Positions 1-7,893 of a DNA stretch of 22,500 nt are shown here, piece by piece. The stretch covers positions 616,606 to 639,105 of the forward strand of contig CAJNDS010001125.1 of NCBI GenBank assembly GCA_905221605.1, given 5' to 3'. This DNA is from Symbiodinium natans (taxonomy: Eukaryota; Sar; Dinophyceae; Suessiales; Symbiodiniaceae). Below the pieces are notes generated by a model, which saw only the letters and a program-made list of their open reading frames with translations, was not told the origin of the DNA and ran no database searches. The position numbers and the translations under genes were made by a program. Position 1 is the first letter of the stretch, and each line of letters begins with the position of its first letter.

Positions 1-564
1 CACCTTGAGGTTTCGGTCTGAGGGTTTCGGGTTTTTGCGGGGGTTTCGGGTTTAGGGTGTAGGGGTTTAGGGTTTAGGGTTTAGGGGTTTAGGGTTTAGG
101 GTGTAGGGGTTTAGGGGTGTAGGGGCTTAGGGGGTATTTAATGGTTTAGGGGTCTGGGGTTTAGGGTTTGGAACCCAAGACTCCCAGGGCAGATTTTGGG
201 GTCAACCCTCAACCCCTCAACCCCTGAACCCCTCAACCCCTCAACCCCTCAACCCCTCAACCCCTAACCCCTCAACCCCTCAACCCCTCAACCCCTCAAC
301 CCCTCAACCCCTCAACCCCTCAACCCCTCAACCCCTCAACCCCTCAACCCCTCAACCCCTAAACCCGAGCCCTAAACCCTAAACCCTAAACCCTAAACCC
401 TAAACCCTAAACCCTAAACCCTAAACCCTAAACCCTAAACCCTAAACCCTAAACCCTAAACCCTAAACCCTAAACCCTAAACCCTAAACGGCCCTAAACC
501 CCAAACCCCTAGACCCCTAGACCCCTAAACCCCTAAACCCCTAAACCCTGCTGCGTTGCGACAG
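1..564. repeat. Telomere-type and variant arrays at window start
   Basis: Bases 1-170 are irregular TTTAGGG and TTTAGGGG units. Bases 201-366 are a homogeneous block of an 8-mer (CCCCTCAA). Bases 361-489 are near-perfect CCCTAAA units. Bases 490-550 are mixed CCCTAAA and CCCCTAGA. No gene was seen here. The block ends with the acceptor-like GCGACAG before exon A. Confidence 0.95.
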
Positions 565-613
565 GAACGACGGGCACCAACTGCCACGTGGGCGGGCGGC
601 CAAGCGGGGGTGG
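565..613 (+). CDS. Candidate exon A (frame undetermined)
   Basis: A GC-rich unique segment lies between a CCCTAAA array on the left and TTTAGGG on the right, the same setting as the firmer exons downstream. ACAG precedes it, and two GT dinucleotides near 610 and 614 could be donors. All three frames are open. One frame reads TTGTNCHVGGRPSG. The frame cannot be fixed from the sequence, and the join to the next exon is open. Confidence 0.3.
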
Positions 614-640
614 GTGCAGTCGAGCCTCGAGATCCCAATG

Positions 641-915
641 CCCTAATGCAGGGTTTAGGGTCTAGGGGTTAGGGTTGAGGGGTATAGGGTTTAGGGTTTA
701 CGGGTTTAGGGTTTAGGGGTGAGGGTTATAGGGTTTGGTGTTTAGGGTTTTGGGGTTTACAGGGTGTATAGGGTTTATGGGGTTTATGGGGTTTATAGGG
801 TTTATAGGGTCTATAGGGTTGATAGGGTTGATAGGGTTTATGGGGTTTATAGGGTTTTATAGGGTTTATAGGGTTGTGGGTTTATAGGGTCTAGGGTTTA
901 GGGTTCAGGGGTTTA
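641..915 (+). repeat. TTTAGGG array with TTTATAGGG variants
   Basis: G-rich array following exon A. Bases 763-900 are dominated by a 9-mer variant (TTTATAGGG) and a TTTATGGGG form, showing local spread of a changed unit. Confidence 0.9.
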
Positions 916-1425
916 AAGCCTCGTATTCTTCAACTCAGAAGAATAACAATAGCATAGCTTGAGGTATGTTCCGTAGTTACGGGGTTTTCTGGGCCCACTA
1001 TTTGCGGAAGAACCCCCCCCCCCCCCGCACCGACAAAAAATCCATGATAAAGAGTTTGATTTGAGATGTTCCCCTTTTCACTAACAGTCCCTACTCGGGA
1101 TCATAATACGGGGTACTTTAATCCCGATTAAGGGCTGTTAGTCCTAACGCTAAATTCCTAAGCCCGAAACCCTGAGACTTGGATACGAGCTCTATCACGT
1201 CCTGTTTAGAATTGTCTCCTATTACGTTCTGCTTGATCGTTGGGGCCATCTCTTTCTGCCTTCTCCCTGAGAGGATTCATGTTTTCTTTGATTCTTTCTC
1301 GTAGATGATGCCTTATTTCTCGAAGGACCTATGTTCATGACAATCGTAGTGAAACTTCTTACTTTTGCTCTTGTCTTTATTAGTATTGACAGTATTATGT
1401 ACTTGTCACAGAATCAATCTCAGGG
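916..1425. other. Intergenic-like or intronic unique sequence with foldback elements
   Basis: AT-richer sequence without a convincing exon. It contains a motif CTATTTGCGGAAGAACCCCC near 990-1012 that matches the end of a MITE-like family seen at 18715. A 14-nt C run lies at 1013-1026 and a foldback at 1080-1142. A short open frame (1331 to about 1424) runs into the repeat array and looks non-coding. Confidence 0.6.
1080..1142. repeat. Foldback (imperfect inverted repeat, 22-nt arms)
   Basis: The left arm 1080-1101 (starts ACTAACAGTCCC) and right arm 1121-1142 (ends GGGCTGTTAGT) are inverted copies with 3 mismatches around a 19-nt loop. It could be a small MITE-like element or an RNA hairpin. 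A related string, ACTAATTAGCAGTCC, occurs near 6341 inside another foldback. Confidence 0.7.
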
Positions 1426-1712
1426 TTTACACCCTAAACCCTCAACCCTCAACCCTAAACTCTCAACCCTAAACCCTAAAAACCTTAAACCCTCAACCCT
1501 AAACCCTAAACCCTAAACCCCAAAAAACCTAAACCCTACACCCTAAACTCGGAGTTTCGGGTGGGCTTGCGCCAACGGGGACCTCTCAGATCTTCAGGCC
1601 CCAACCCCGAAGCCTCAAGCCCTAAACCCCAAACCCTAAACCCCAAACCCCAAACCCCAAACCTTTAACCCCAAGCTCTAAGCCCCCAAGCTCGAAGCCC
1701 TCAGCCCTAAAC
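1425..1712 (-). repeat. CCCTAAA and variant arrays (1425-1545, 1610-1712)
   Basis: Degenerate CCCTAAA, CCCTCAA, CCCCAAA and CCCAAGC units in the C-rich orientation, split by a short unique stretch (1546-1609) in which no exon could be supported. The second block sits directly before exon B. Confidence 0.88.
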
Positions 1713-1723
1713 CCGAAGCCCAG

Positions 1724-1817
1724 GTGTGGACTTTGGCCCTTTCACGAATGCCCGCGTCGAGAAGATCCGCTGGCATCCGCTCTACGACGATATGGAGGCA
1801 CCGGCTGCCATGATCTT
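1724..1817 (+). CDS. Candidate exon B
   Basis: Acceptor CCCAG at 1719-1723; donor GTTTCC at 1818. The phase-1 frame is fully open and protein-like, reading VDFGPFTNARVEKIRWHPLY and continuing to a methionine-rich end (APAAMIL). No domain is recognised. Unusually, the flanking arrays on both sides are in the C-rich orientation. The end phase (2) fits the proposed start of exon C. Confidence 0.5.
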
Positions 1818-1825
1818 GTTTCCTA

Positions 1826-2985
1826 AGCCCGAAACCCTAAGCCCTAAACCCTAAGCCCTAAACCCCAAGCCCTAAACCCTAAAACTCTCTAAGCCCTAAA
1901 CCCCATACTCTACACCCTCTAAGCCCTAATTCCCTTCCTGCATATGTGGGAAGTTCTCTAAGTTAGGGTCCCTTTCCTCTGGTCCTTTTGTTCAGGGTGC
2001 CGTACTATACACGGGACCCTAATTTAGGGAACTGCTTCTTCAACCCTAAACCCTAAACCCTACCCTAAGCCCTAAACCCTCAACCTGCATTGGGGATCGC
2101 CGACCCTGATTCGCAGCAAGCACAGTCGGGTTCGGGGTTTGGGGCCGTTTAGGGCTGTGGAACCCTAAACCCTCAACCCTCAACCCTAAACCCTAAGCCC
2201 TAAACCCTAAACCCTAAACCCTAAACCTTCTGCGCAACATCTCTGCCGCGTAAGACCTCATTCGCACCTTTTTAAGGGGACTTAAACCCGATAAGGATTA
2301 TACAGCTAATATTTTCATACTATCCCAACCTACGGTTGATAGTTGGGTAACATTTTACATTTTTAAGGATACTAAAACCCCATAAGGAATATAGATTTGT
2401 TTTTTTAATGCAACCATGAACTAGGAACAGGGTCTCCGAAGGACAGGGTGTTCTTCCGCGCACTTACACCCTAAACCCTAAGCCCCAAACCCTAAACCCT
2501 AAACTCTAAACCCTAAAATCCTAAAACCCCAAACCCCCCAAACCCCAGGTTTTTTGTTTAGGGTTTAGGGGTTTAAGGGTTTAGGGTTTTGGGTTTTTTT
2601 GGGGCCGAGGGTTCTAAGCCCTCAGTCCTTAGTCCCAAAAAGCCCCACCCTCCCGCCTTCAGGGTTTAGGGCTTAGGGTTTAGGGTTTAGGTTTAGGGCT
2701 TGAGGTTTTACGGTTAATAGGGTTTAGGGTTTAGGTGCGAACAGCCCTTCAACCCTACACCTAGACAGGTCGAGCTCTGGAAGGATCGTTTGGTTACTCC
2801 AAACCCCCACGATATGGACCCAACCTACGACTACGGTAGAGCACGTCCTTGTTTTATGATGGAACTAGAAATCCTTCCGCGTTTCCATGACCAGCCCTAA
2901 ACCCTAAACCCTAAACCCTAAACCCTAAACCCCAAACCCTAAACCCTAAACCCTAAACCCTAAACCCTAAACCCTAAACCCTAAG
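1826..2985. other. Long intron between exons B and C: alternating arrays and dispersed repeats
   Basis: C-rich arrays lie at 1826-1930, 2042-2080, 2160-2228, 2466-2555 and 2893-2985, and G-rich arrays at 2556-2610 and 2660-2735. Between them are unique stretches at 1931-2041, 2081-2159, 2229-2465 and 2740-2890. The 2229-2465 stretch holds a diverged direct duplication (2269-2336 and 2361-2428). I found no exon that I could support, although small ones may be hidden. Confidence 0.6.
2269..2428. repeat. Diverged direct duplication
   Basis: Both copies start TTTTTAAGG, continue with an AAACCC-ATAAGGA core and are about 92 bp apart. The second ends with CAACCATGAACTAGG, which recurs near 5802 (CAACCATGAACTAG), so this is part of a dispersed intronic repeat family. 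Confidence 0.6.
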
Positions 2986-3079
2986 CCAGGCAGACCTCTA
3001 CATCAACTCCAAGATTCAGATTGGCCAGCTGAGCTCATCGCAGACCTGCGACGAACTGAGCCGGAGCCTGAACATGCAC
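2986..3079 (+). CDS. Candidate exon C
   Basis: It lies between CCCTAAA (2893-2985) and TTTAGGG (3107-3215). The acceptor can be the AG of a CCCTAAG unit at 2984-2985, so the repeat supplies the splice site; CCAG at 2989 is an alternative. The donor GTAGGG at 3080 is good. The open frame reads ADLYINSKIQIGQLSSSQTC then DELSRSLNMH. The domain is unknown. Start phase 2, end phase 0. Confidence 0.6.
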
Positions 3080-3106
3080 GTAGGGGGCGGAGGGGGGCCC
3101 AGGGCT

Positions 3107-3215
3107 TTGGGTTTAAGGGTTTAGGGTTTAGTTTAGGGTTTGGGGTTTGGGGTTTAGGGTTTAGGGTTTGGGGTTTAGGGTTGAGGGTTTGAGGTTTAGG
3201 GTTTAGGGTCTAGGG
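3107..3215 (+). repeat. TTTAGGG array after exon C
   Basis: G-rich units with TTTGGGG and TTGAGGG variants directly downstream of the exon C donor. Confidence 0.93.
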
Positions 3216-3282
3216 GTTGAATGTTTGAGGGTTTTACAGGGCGTTGGAGGTTCAGGGTTTTGGGGGGTTTGTTTAGGGTAAA

Positions 3283-3384
3283 GCTGTCGCTGATGCCATG
3301 CAGCATCATTCAGAGTTTGTGCCAGATGTCCTCAGCGCACTTTTTTCAGCTCGAGTCTGGGCACAGGAGTTGCTCAGCAGTGTT
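3283..3384 (+). CDS. Candidate coding segment, frame ambiguous (contains possible microexon 3350-3368)
   Basis: Two frames are open here. One reads AVADAMQHHSEFVPDVLSAL and runs to a TAG in the repeat. The other contains SLCQMSSAHFFQ. Inside is a strong acceptor, CACTTTTTTCAG, at 3338-3349. A 19-nt exon 3350-3368 (LESGHRS in part) would link exon C (phase 0) to exon D (phase 1). I cannot decide between these readings. Confidence 0.35.
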
Positions 3385-3637
3385 TAGTTTAAACCCTAAA
3401 CCCTAAACCCCAAAATGCAGCGCAAGCGACCTGCACCGGCTTCTCTCAGCCCAGCTCGTCCTTAGGCCCCGTCCATCCCTGCCCCAAACCCTGAAGCCTC
3501 AATGCCGATGGAGCCCAAAAATGCTTGAGCTTTAAAACCCCCAAGGCCCCCGAAGAGCAGCCCCCCCTATAGACCCTCAAGCTACCCTATGCCCTAAACC
3601 CTCAACCCTGAACCCCAAACGACCCTATCCTAAGCAG

Positions 3638-3696
3638 GCTACGGATGGCGTGGCGTGGAGTATGCCGGCTGCCAGGAGAGATGCCCAGAGTCCAGG
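3638..3696 (+). CDS. Candidate exon D
   Basis: Acceptor GCAG at 3634-3637. The donor AGG|GTTTAGGG at 3697 lies at the first unit of the repeat array. The phase-1 frame reads YGWRGVEYAGCQERCPESR, a cysteine-bearing stretch that could belong to a small disulphide-rich extracellular module (PAN-like or WSC-like). That assignment is weak. A second frame is also open. Confidence 0.5.
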
Positions 3697-3900
3697 GTTT
3701 AGGGTTTAGGGTTGAACACTCTTAATTCTCAAGACCAGCACTGACTCGCTTCAGCAGGGCGCCCCGAACAAATCTGGACCCTCAATAAAACATATTCCCT
3801 TTCCAACCAACCGACCATTCCGGCCTTAGAGAGGTTGCAACTTGTGTGAATGTCGCGGATGACCGAAAGACAACTACTACATCGAATGGGGCCTGTGGAC

Positions 3901-3958
3901 ACCCTAAACCCTAAACCCTAAACCCTAAACCCTAAACCCTAAACCCTAAACCCTAAAC
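3901..3958 (-). repeat. CCCTAAA array before exon D2
   Basis: Perfect tandem CCCTAAA units ending just before a unique segment that turned out to be open in frame. Confidence 0.97.
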
Positions 3959-3967
3959 CGGCTTCAG

Positions 3968-4042
3968 ATGGTTTTGGCTCGGTCTGGCCTCCTGGATTCT
4001 CTGGGCTCTACATTCACGCAAGGCCTTGACAGCCTGAAGCTT
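3968..4042 (+). CDS. Candidate exon D2
   Basis: Found by position: it sits between CCCTAAA (3901-3958) and TTTAGGG (4050-4137). Acceptor CTTCAG at 3962-3967; donor GTGGGC at 4043. The phase-0 frame reads MVLARSGLLDSLGSTFTQGL then DSLKL. Length is 75 nt, phase 0 to 0, which fits exons D and E on either side. The function is unknown. Confidence 0.5.
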
Positions 4043-4049
4043 GTGGGCC

Positions 4050-4140
4050 TTAAGTTTAGGGATTGGTTTAGGGTTTAGGGTTTAGGGTTTAGGGTTGAGG
4101 GTTGAGGGTTTAGGGTTTAGGGTTTAGGGTTTAGGGTGGA
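4050..4140 (+). repeat. TTTAGGG array after exon D2
   Basis: G-rich array with TTGAGGG variants; it follows the exon D2 donor. Confidence 0.95.
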
Positions 4141-4296
4141 GGGTGTAGGCTTTCCTGCCTTCCTGTGCTGAAGCCAAGGCCCTGAACGCCTGAAGCCTTC
4201 AGGGCTGGACGGATTGAAGCTGGCATCTTCGGACTTCGGGGGGACCACAACCCTAAACCCTCAAGTCTAAACCCACACAAGTGTTGGCGAGTGCAG

Positions 4297-4350
4297 GATG
4301 TCAGCGAGAAGGGCAACCCGTGCGTCAGCGCGGGGCACAGGGGCGGCGAC
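4297..4350 (+). CDS. Candidate exon E
   Basis: Acceptor GTGCAG at 4291-4296; donor GAC|GTGAGG at 4351 is strong. The frame reads DVSEKGNPCVSAGHRGGD. An earlier acceptor (AAG, 4281) would add CWRVQ. Phase 0 to 0. A C-rich array fragment lies upstream (4248-4276) and G-rich sequence downstream (4360-4520). Confidence 0.5.
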
Positions 4351-4354
4351 GTGA

Positions 4355-4520
4355 GGGGTTTTGGGGTTCAGAGGTTTAGGGCTTTAGGGTTTCTGCGTTG
4401 AGGGTTTCACGGGTTTCGGGCTTCAGGGCTTCCAGGGTTTTGGCGTTTAGGGTTTCGGGGGTTTAGGGTTTTAGGGGTTTGGGTTTTCGGGTTTTGGGAT
4501 TGAGGGTCTAGGGGTTTACG
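4355..4520 (+). repeat. Degenerate TTTAGGG region ending in a G run
   Basis: Highly varied units (TTTCGGG, TTCAGGG, TTTTGGG) followed by a run of about 15 G at 4520-4534. The stretch 4535-4862 after it is unique or weak repeat, with no exon seen. Confidence 0.85.
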
Positions 4521-4862
4521 GGGGGGGGGGGGGGTAGGGCATTGGGGTGTTAGGGCCGCGGGCTTCAGGGGTGTGGGACGAAGGGAGCACGCGGGTCGAC
4601 GGACTTGCGGTTGGTTCTGGGTTGATCGTTTTGTTTTCGGGTTCAGAGTTTATAAGGTTTAGCGTCTAGACTCCCCCCCCCTGCCCCTCAGCCCCTAAGC
4701 CCCGCCAAGGTCATGCCGAACCCTAAACCCTACACCCTAAAAACCCATCCGCCCATCCGCCCCGGAATCTGGAACGCCGAGAAAACGAGAGGCTTGAAAC
4801 AACTCAAATACGGTTTTTCCTCCTTGAGGCCTCAAAGACGCGAGTTCAGAGACCCTGACTCC

Positions 4863-5012
4863 CTACATCCTAAGCGCAAACCCTGAACCCTGAACCCTAA
4901 ACCCTGAACCCAAACCCTAAACCCTAAACCCTAAACCCTAGACCCTAGACCCTAGACCCTAGACCCTAGCCCTAGACCCTAGACCCTAGACCCTAGACCC
5001 TAGACCCTAGAC
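4863..5012 (-). repeat. CCCTAAA array turning into homogeneous CCCTAGA
   Basis: Normal and CCCTGAA units give way at about 4938 to a pure block of the CCCTAGA variant. Every unit of this variant contains TAG, a potential acceptor dinucleotide, and the block abuts exon F. Confidence 0.96.
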
Positions 5013-5089
5013 CCCAAACAATTTCTCGTTGCATGTCCGAGGCTGGGATAGCGCTGGCCTCAAGCTCGAGCTTTCCCAGCTTGATCCGG
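5011..5089 (+). CDS. Candidate exon F
   Basis: The frame reads HVRGWDSAGLKLELSQLDPG to the donor GTGCAG at 5090. Extending left in the same frame to the last CCCTAG of the array gives TPNNFS and a phase-0 start that fits exon E. Alternatively the exon starts at 5042 after CCGAG. The next array (from about 5120) is TTTAGGG. Confidence 0.5.
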
Positions 5090-5261
5090 GTGCAGTGACA
5101 TAGGGTTGCAGATTTAGTGAATTTAGGGTTTAGGGTTTAGGGTTTAGGATTTAGGGTTTAGGGTTTAGGGGTTTGGATGTTTCTGGTTGAGACATCTAGG
5201 CTTTGTCTCCTTCGGGCGAGACGCACTCACAAACCCGCTTCAGTAGCAAGCCCATCCGCTC

Positions 5262-5467
5262 CTAAACCCTAAACCCTAAACCCTAAACCCTAAACCCTAA
5301 ACCCTAAACCCTAAACCCTAAACCCTAAACCCTAAACCCTAAACCCTAAACCCTAAACCCTAAACCCTAAACCTAAACCCTCAACCCTAAACCCTAATTA
5401 AACCCTAAACCCTAAACCCTAAACCCTAACCCCTAAACCCTAAACCCTAAACCCTAAACCCTAAACC
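5262..5467 (-). repeat. Long CCCTAAA array before exon G
   Basis: Around thirty nearly perfect units with rare slips (CCTAAA, CCCTAATTAAA). It ends just before the unique segment with exon G. Confidence 0.97.
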
Positions 5468-5488
5468 CGCGAACGCGCCGCTGCCGAG

Positions 5489-5548
5489 GTGTTGGCGACT
5501 ACGCCGACCGATTTCCAGAGTTGAGGGGGTCACGGACTCAGATGCGTG
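5489..5548 (+). CDS. Candidate exon G
   Basis: Acceptor GCCGAG at 5483-5488. The donor G|GTTTAGGG at 5549 is the first unit of the repeat. The phase-1 frame reads VGDYADRFPELRGSRTQMR. Start phase 1 and end phase 1 fit exons F and the next one. The domain is unknown. Confidence 0.5.
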
Positions 5549-5629
5549 GTTTAGGGTTTCAGGCTTTAGGGTTTAGGGTTTAGGTCGCGGAGGGTCGGTG
5601 CCGTGATCCAGAGCTCCAGAGCCCTAAAA

Positions 5630-6012
5630 CTACCCGAACCCGCCTCAGCCCCAAAACATCTCCCCAACCCCTAAAGCCTAAACCCGAACCTCCCCCCCTC
5701 GCCGCCTCCCAAAACCGCGCCATAGTGGGGCATCATTTAAAATTTCTAAGGGTGCTTAAACTCAAGAAGGAATTGATATTAACATTTTTAATACTATCTC
5801 AACCATGAACTAGAAAAGCAACAAGCTCAATCTCCACAGGCACAGCTACTGCCGAAATCCGGAGCCCGGTCGTGCGGAGCTTATGCGATCTCCATCTCCA
5901 TCCTCCAGCATTTAGGGGTTTTAGGGGCCCTAAGCCCGAACCCTAAGCTTCAGGGGTTTAGGGGCTTTACCACAAACCCTGGACCCTAATTAAGCCCATG
6001 CTCTAAGCCCAG
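5630..6012. other. Intronic stretch with weak repeats and a dispersed repeat copy
   Basis: Degenerate C-rich sequence lies at 5630-5710. A copy of the CAACCATGAACTAG repeat family lies at 5730-5815, sharing an ATACTATCTCAACC-type core with 2316-2330. A possible but weak exon after CTCCACAG starts at 5840 (open in one frame). Back-to-back C-rich and G-rich scraps lie at 5930-5960. Confidence 0.5.
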
Positions 6013-6056
6013 GCTATGGAAGCCCTCCCAAGTACCCCCCAAGTGCCAGGGCCTGG
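6013..6056 (+). CDS. Candidate exon G2
   Basis: Acceptor GCCCAG at 6007-6012; donor GTACCT at 6057. All three frames are open. The phase-1 frame, needed after exon G, reads YGSPPKYPPSARAW, proline-rich, and ends in phase 0. TTTAGGG follows at 6077. Confidence 0.35.
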
Positions 6057-6134
6057 GTACCTTGGAAGGGTTCGAGGGTTTAGGGTTTAGGGTTGAGGGT
6101 TCCGGGACTTTGTTGGGCTTGGATCGCTTTTCAG

Positions 6135-6164
6135 CCGAGGCGTTCCGGGAATCATCGCTTCTGG
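6135..6164 (+). CDS. Candidate microexon G3
   Basis: A good acceptor (CGCTTTTCAG) ends at 6134, and the donor TGG|GTTTTAGGG at 6165 is in repeat-like sequence. In phase 0 it reads PRRSGNHRFW. At 30 nt it keeps phase whether included or skipped. Confidence 0.3.
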
Positions 6165-6327
6165 GTTTTAGGGTTTAGGGTTTATAATAAGTAGACGGGG
6201 CGAATTAAAATGCAGACTAATCGTATTCTCTTATGGTCACGAAATACATGTACTATTAATAACCCCCAAGCCCTTCTTTTTATTTGCTAAGGCCCCTCTA
6301 TTACAAGGTCTTAGGTTCTGCGTGGGA

Positions 6328-6420
6328 TGTTCCCCCTTATACTAATTAGCAGTCCTAAATCGCGATTCGTGTAGGCGGTACTACAAGCCCCATGAAGTGC
6401 TGCCTGTATAAGGGGGAACA
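6328..6420. mobile_element. MITE-like foldback with 15-bp perfect terminal inverted repeats
   Basis: TGTTCCCCCTTATAC at 6328-6342 is exactly inverted as GTATAAGGGGGAACA at 6406-6420. The internal sequence is 63 nt. No target-site duplication is obvious. The surrounding 6165-6598 is otherwise intronic unique sequence and includes a short C-rich patch at 6563-6596. Confidence 0.7.
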
Positions 6421-6598
6421 GCCCAAAACAATGCCCTTAGAGGGGATGAAGCCGATGAAGTTGGCCCTAATCTGACTCTGAGAAGGTGTTGAGGACTTCA
6501 AAGTTCGGAAGTCGACGTTTCTTCTGCATATTATGCAGTGTCTATGCATGGACAGGCGCATACACCCTAAACCCAAAACCCTAAACCCTAAACCCCAG

Positions 6599-6689
6599 GA
6601 TACGAGGGGGGCATTTGGTGCCAAACCAAGAAAGGGAGGAGACGTGGAGCCGGCGCGTTTGCATCCCTTTGTGGGAGAAGTCTGCTTGG
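6599..6689 (+). CDS. Candidate exon G4
   Basis: Acceptor CCCCAG at 6593-6598 follows a CCCTAAA patch. The donor TTGG|GTTGTA at 6690 precedes TTTAGGG (6752). The phase-0 frame reads DTRGAFGAKPRKGGDVEPAR then LHPFVGEVCL, ending in phase 1 as exon H needs. A second frame (IRGGHLVPNQEREETW...) is also open, so the frame rests on phase alone. Confidence 0.45.
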
Positions 6690-6751
6690 GTTGTAGGGTT
6701 TGAACACTCAGGGTGCTGGCTGCGGCTTGCACACTGCAACGAGTCAAATTT

Positions 6752-6862
6752 GTTTAGGGTTTAGGGTTTGGGGTGGGTTTAGGGTTTAGGGTTTAGGGTT
6801 TAGGGGTTAGGGTTTAGGGTTTAGGGTTTAGGGGTTAGGGGTTAGGGGTTAGGGGTTAGGGT
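6752..6862 (+). repeat. TTTAGGG / TTAGGGG array
   Basis: G-rich array between exons G4 and H; the last units are TTAGGGG. This is one of the cases where the array before an exon is not C-rich. Confidence 0.95.
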
Positions 6863-6871
6863 TTCCGAAAG

Positions 6872-6971
6872 CCATCCACGTGCCAGGCGAGTACTGCAAC
6901 CCAAAGGTGCCCAAGATCGACTGGACGGACATCACCACCATCACGTGGCCTCGGCATGTGCCGAAGACCGG
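6872..6971 (+). CDS. Candidate exon H
   Basis: Acceptor CGAAAG at 6866-6871 (alternative CCAG at 6886); donor CCGG|GTTTTA at 6972. The 100-nt frame is open and protein-like: IHVPGEYCNPKVPKIDWTDI followed by TTITWPRHVPKTG. The other frames look less like protein. It ends in phase 2, which matches exon I. The domain is not recognised. Confidence 0.62.
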
Positions 6972-6973
6972 GT

Positions 6974-7024
6974 TTTACAGGGTTTAGGGTTTAGGGTTTA
7001 GGGTTTAGGGTTTAGGGTTTAGGC
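6974..7024 (+). repeat. TTTAGGG array after exon H
   Basis: Perfect units immediately downstream of the donor. The unique stretch 7025-7140, with G runs near 7060-7082, shows no exon. Confidence 0.95.
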
Positions 7025-7184
7025 TTTTATACATGGAGCAACAGTGGCCTATGGCTTTGGGGCGGGGGGGAGGGGGGGGGGGCGGATCATGTAGGGAAGA
7101 CTTTTATGTAACCAGTCCCAAACCCGGCCGAATTACCCCCCAAGCCCTTAAACCCAAACCCCTCTAAGACTCTAAGCCCAACAA

Positions 7185-7436
7185 ACCCCAAACCCCAAAC
7201 CCCAAACCCTAAACCCCTAACCCTAAACCCTAGACCCCTAGACCCCTAGACCCCTAGACCCCTAGACCCCTAGACCCCTAGACCCCTAGACCCCTAGACC
7301 CCTAGACCCCTAGACCCCTAGACCCCTAGACCCCTAGACCCCTAGACCCCTAGACCCCTAGACCCCTAGACCCCTAGACCCCTAAACCCCTAAAACCCTA
7401 AACCCCTAACCCTAAACCCTAAACCCTAAACCCTAA
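7185..7436 (-). repeat. C-rich array with homogeneous CCCCTAGA block
   Basis: Bases 7222-7385 are about twenty copies of an 8-mer (CCCCTAGA) with almost no divergence, framed by CCCTAAA units. A single variant unit has been amplified locally. Confidence 0.97.
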
Positions 7437-7454
7437 GAGAGCGAAGTGGGCCAG

Positions 7455-7482
7455 GGTGGCACCGAAGATGCTCTGGAACGAG
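7455..7482 (+). CDS. Candidate exon I
   Basis: Acceptor GGCCAG at 7449-7454; donor GAG|GTGGTG at 7483, with later GT alternatives. The frame VAPKMLWNE follows exon H in phase 2 to give KTGVAPKMLWNE. The frame stays open to about 7524 (VVWGAQTLPTATQTR), so the exon may be longer. A C-rich array lies before it and TTTAGGG (7551) after it. Confidence 0.5.
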
Positions 7483-7550
7483 GTGGTGTGGGGTGCTCAG
7501 ACTCTGCCGACGGCAACGCAAACACGCTAGGGTTAGAGGGTCCTTAAGGG

Positions 7551-7620
7551 AGGGTTTAGGGTTTAGGGTTCAGGGTTTAGGGTTCAGGGTTTAGGGTTTA
7601 GGGTTTAGGGTTTAGGGCTA
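7551..7620 (+). repeat. TTTAGGG array after exon I
   Basis: G-rich units with TTCAGGG variants, followed by unique sequence (7621-7800). That sequence holds GGACCCAGAGTAGG, a string shared with 17200-17220. Confidence 0.95.
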
Positions 7621-7863
7621 CTAGGACCTAGGACTCCAGGACCCAGAGTAGGTTAGGGGTTAGGGCTGCTAGGACCTAGGACCCAGAGTAGGACCTTATT
7701 CACTTTTTTTTTGGGTTAGGTTCCCTGATATACACCCTTTAAACCCCATAAAGGGTGCCCTTTGGTTGCTAGGTTACTCTGGGGTCTAGGACTTGAGGGG
7801 TTTCCGAGCATCGGGTGTAGGGTATTAGGGTATTACGGGTTGAACGGACTGCTTTGGCCCCAG

Positions 7864-7893
7864 ACACAGGCTGGAGGTGCGGTTGAGGCCTCG
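7864..7893 (+). CDS. Candidate exon J (30 nt)
   Basis: A strong acceptor (CTTTGGCCCCAG) ends at 7863. The donor TCG|GTTTAGGG at 7894 is the first repeat unit. The phase-0 frame reads TQAGGAVEAS. Phase 0 to 0 fits exons I and K. Confidence 0.5.

Noticed and set aside
1-560. A true chromosome end (telomere)
   Set aside because: Both orientations and many variant units are present, and similar arrays continue through the whole window between exon-like segments.
5840-5871. Extra exon after CTCCACAG (TATAEIRSP)
   Set aside because: A good acceptor and an open frame, but the neighbouring phases work without it and it overlaps the edge of a dispersed repeat. Kept only as a weak possibility.
6355-6747. 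130-residue open frame on the minus strand
   Set aside because: It crosses a MITE-like foldback and a telomere-type patch (a GLGFRVLGLG run), has no recognisable domain, and overlaps the + strand exon candidate G4.
7222-7385. CRISPR-like array
   Set aside because: It is a head-to-tail 8-mer without spacers, in eukaryotic DNA.
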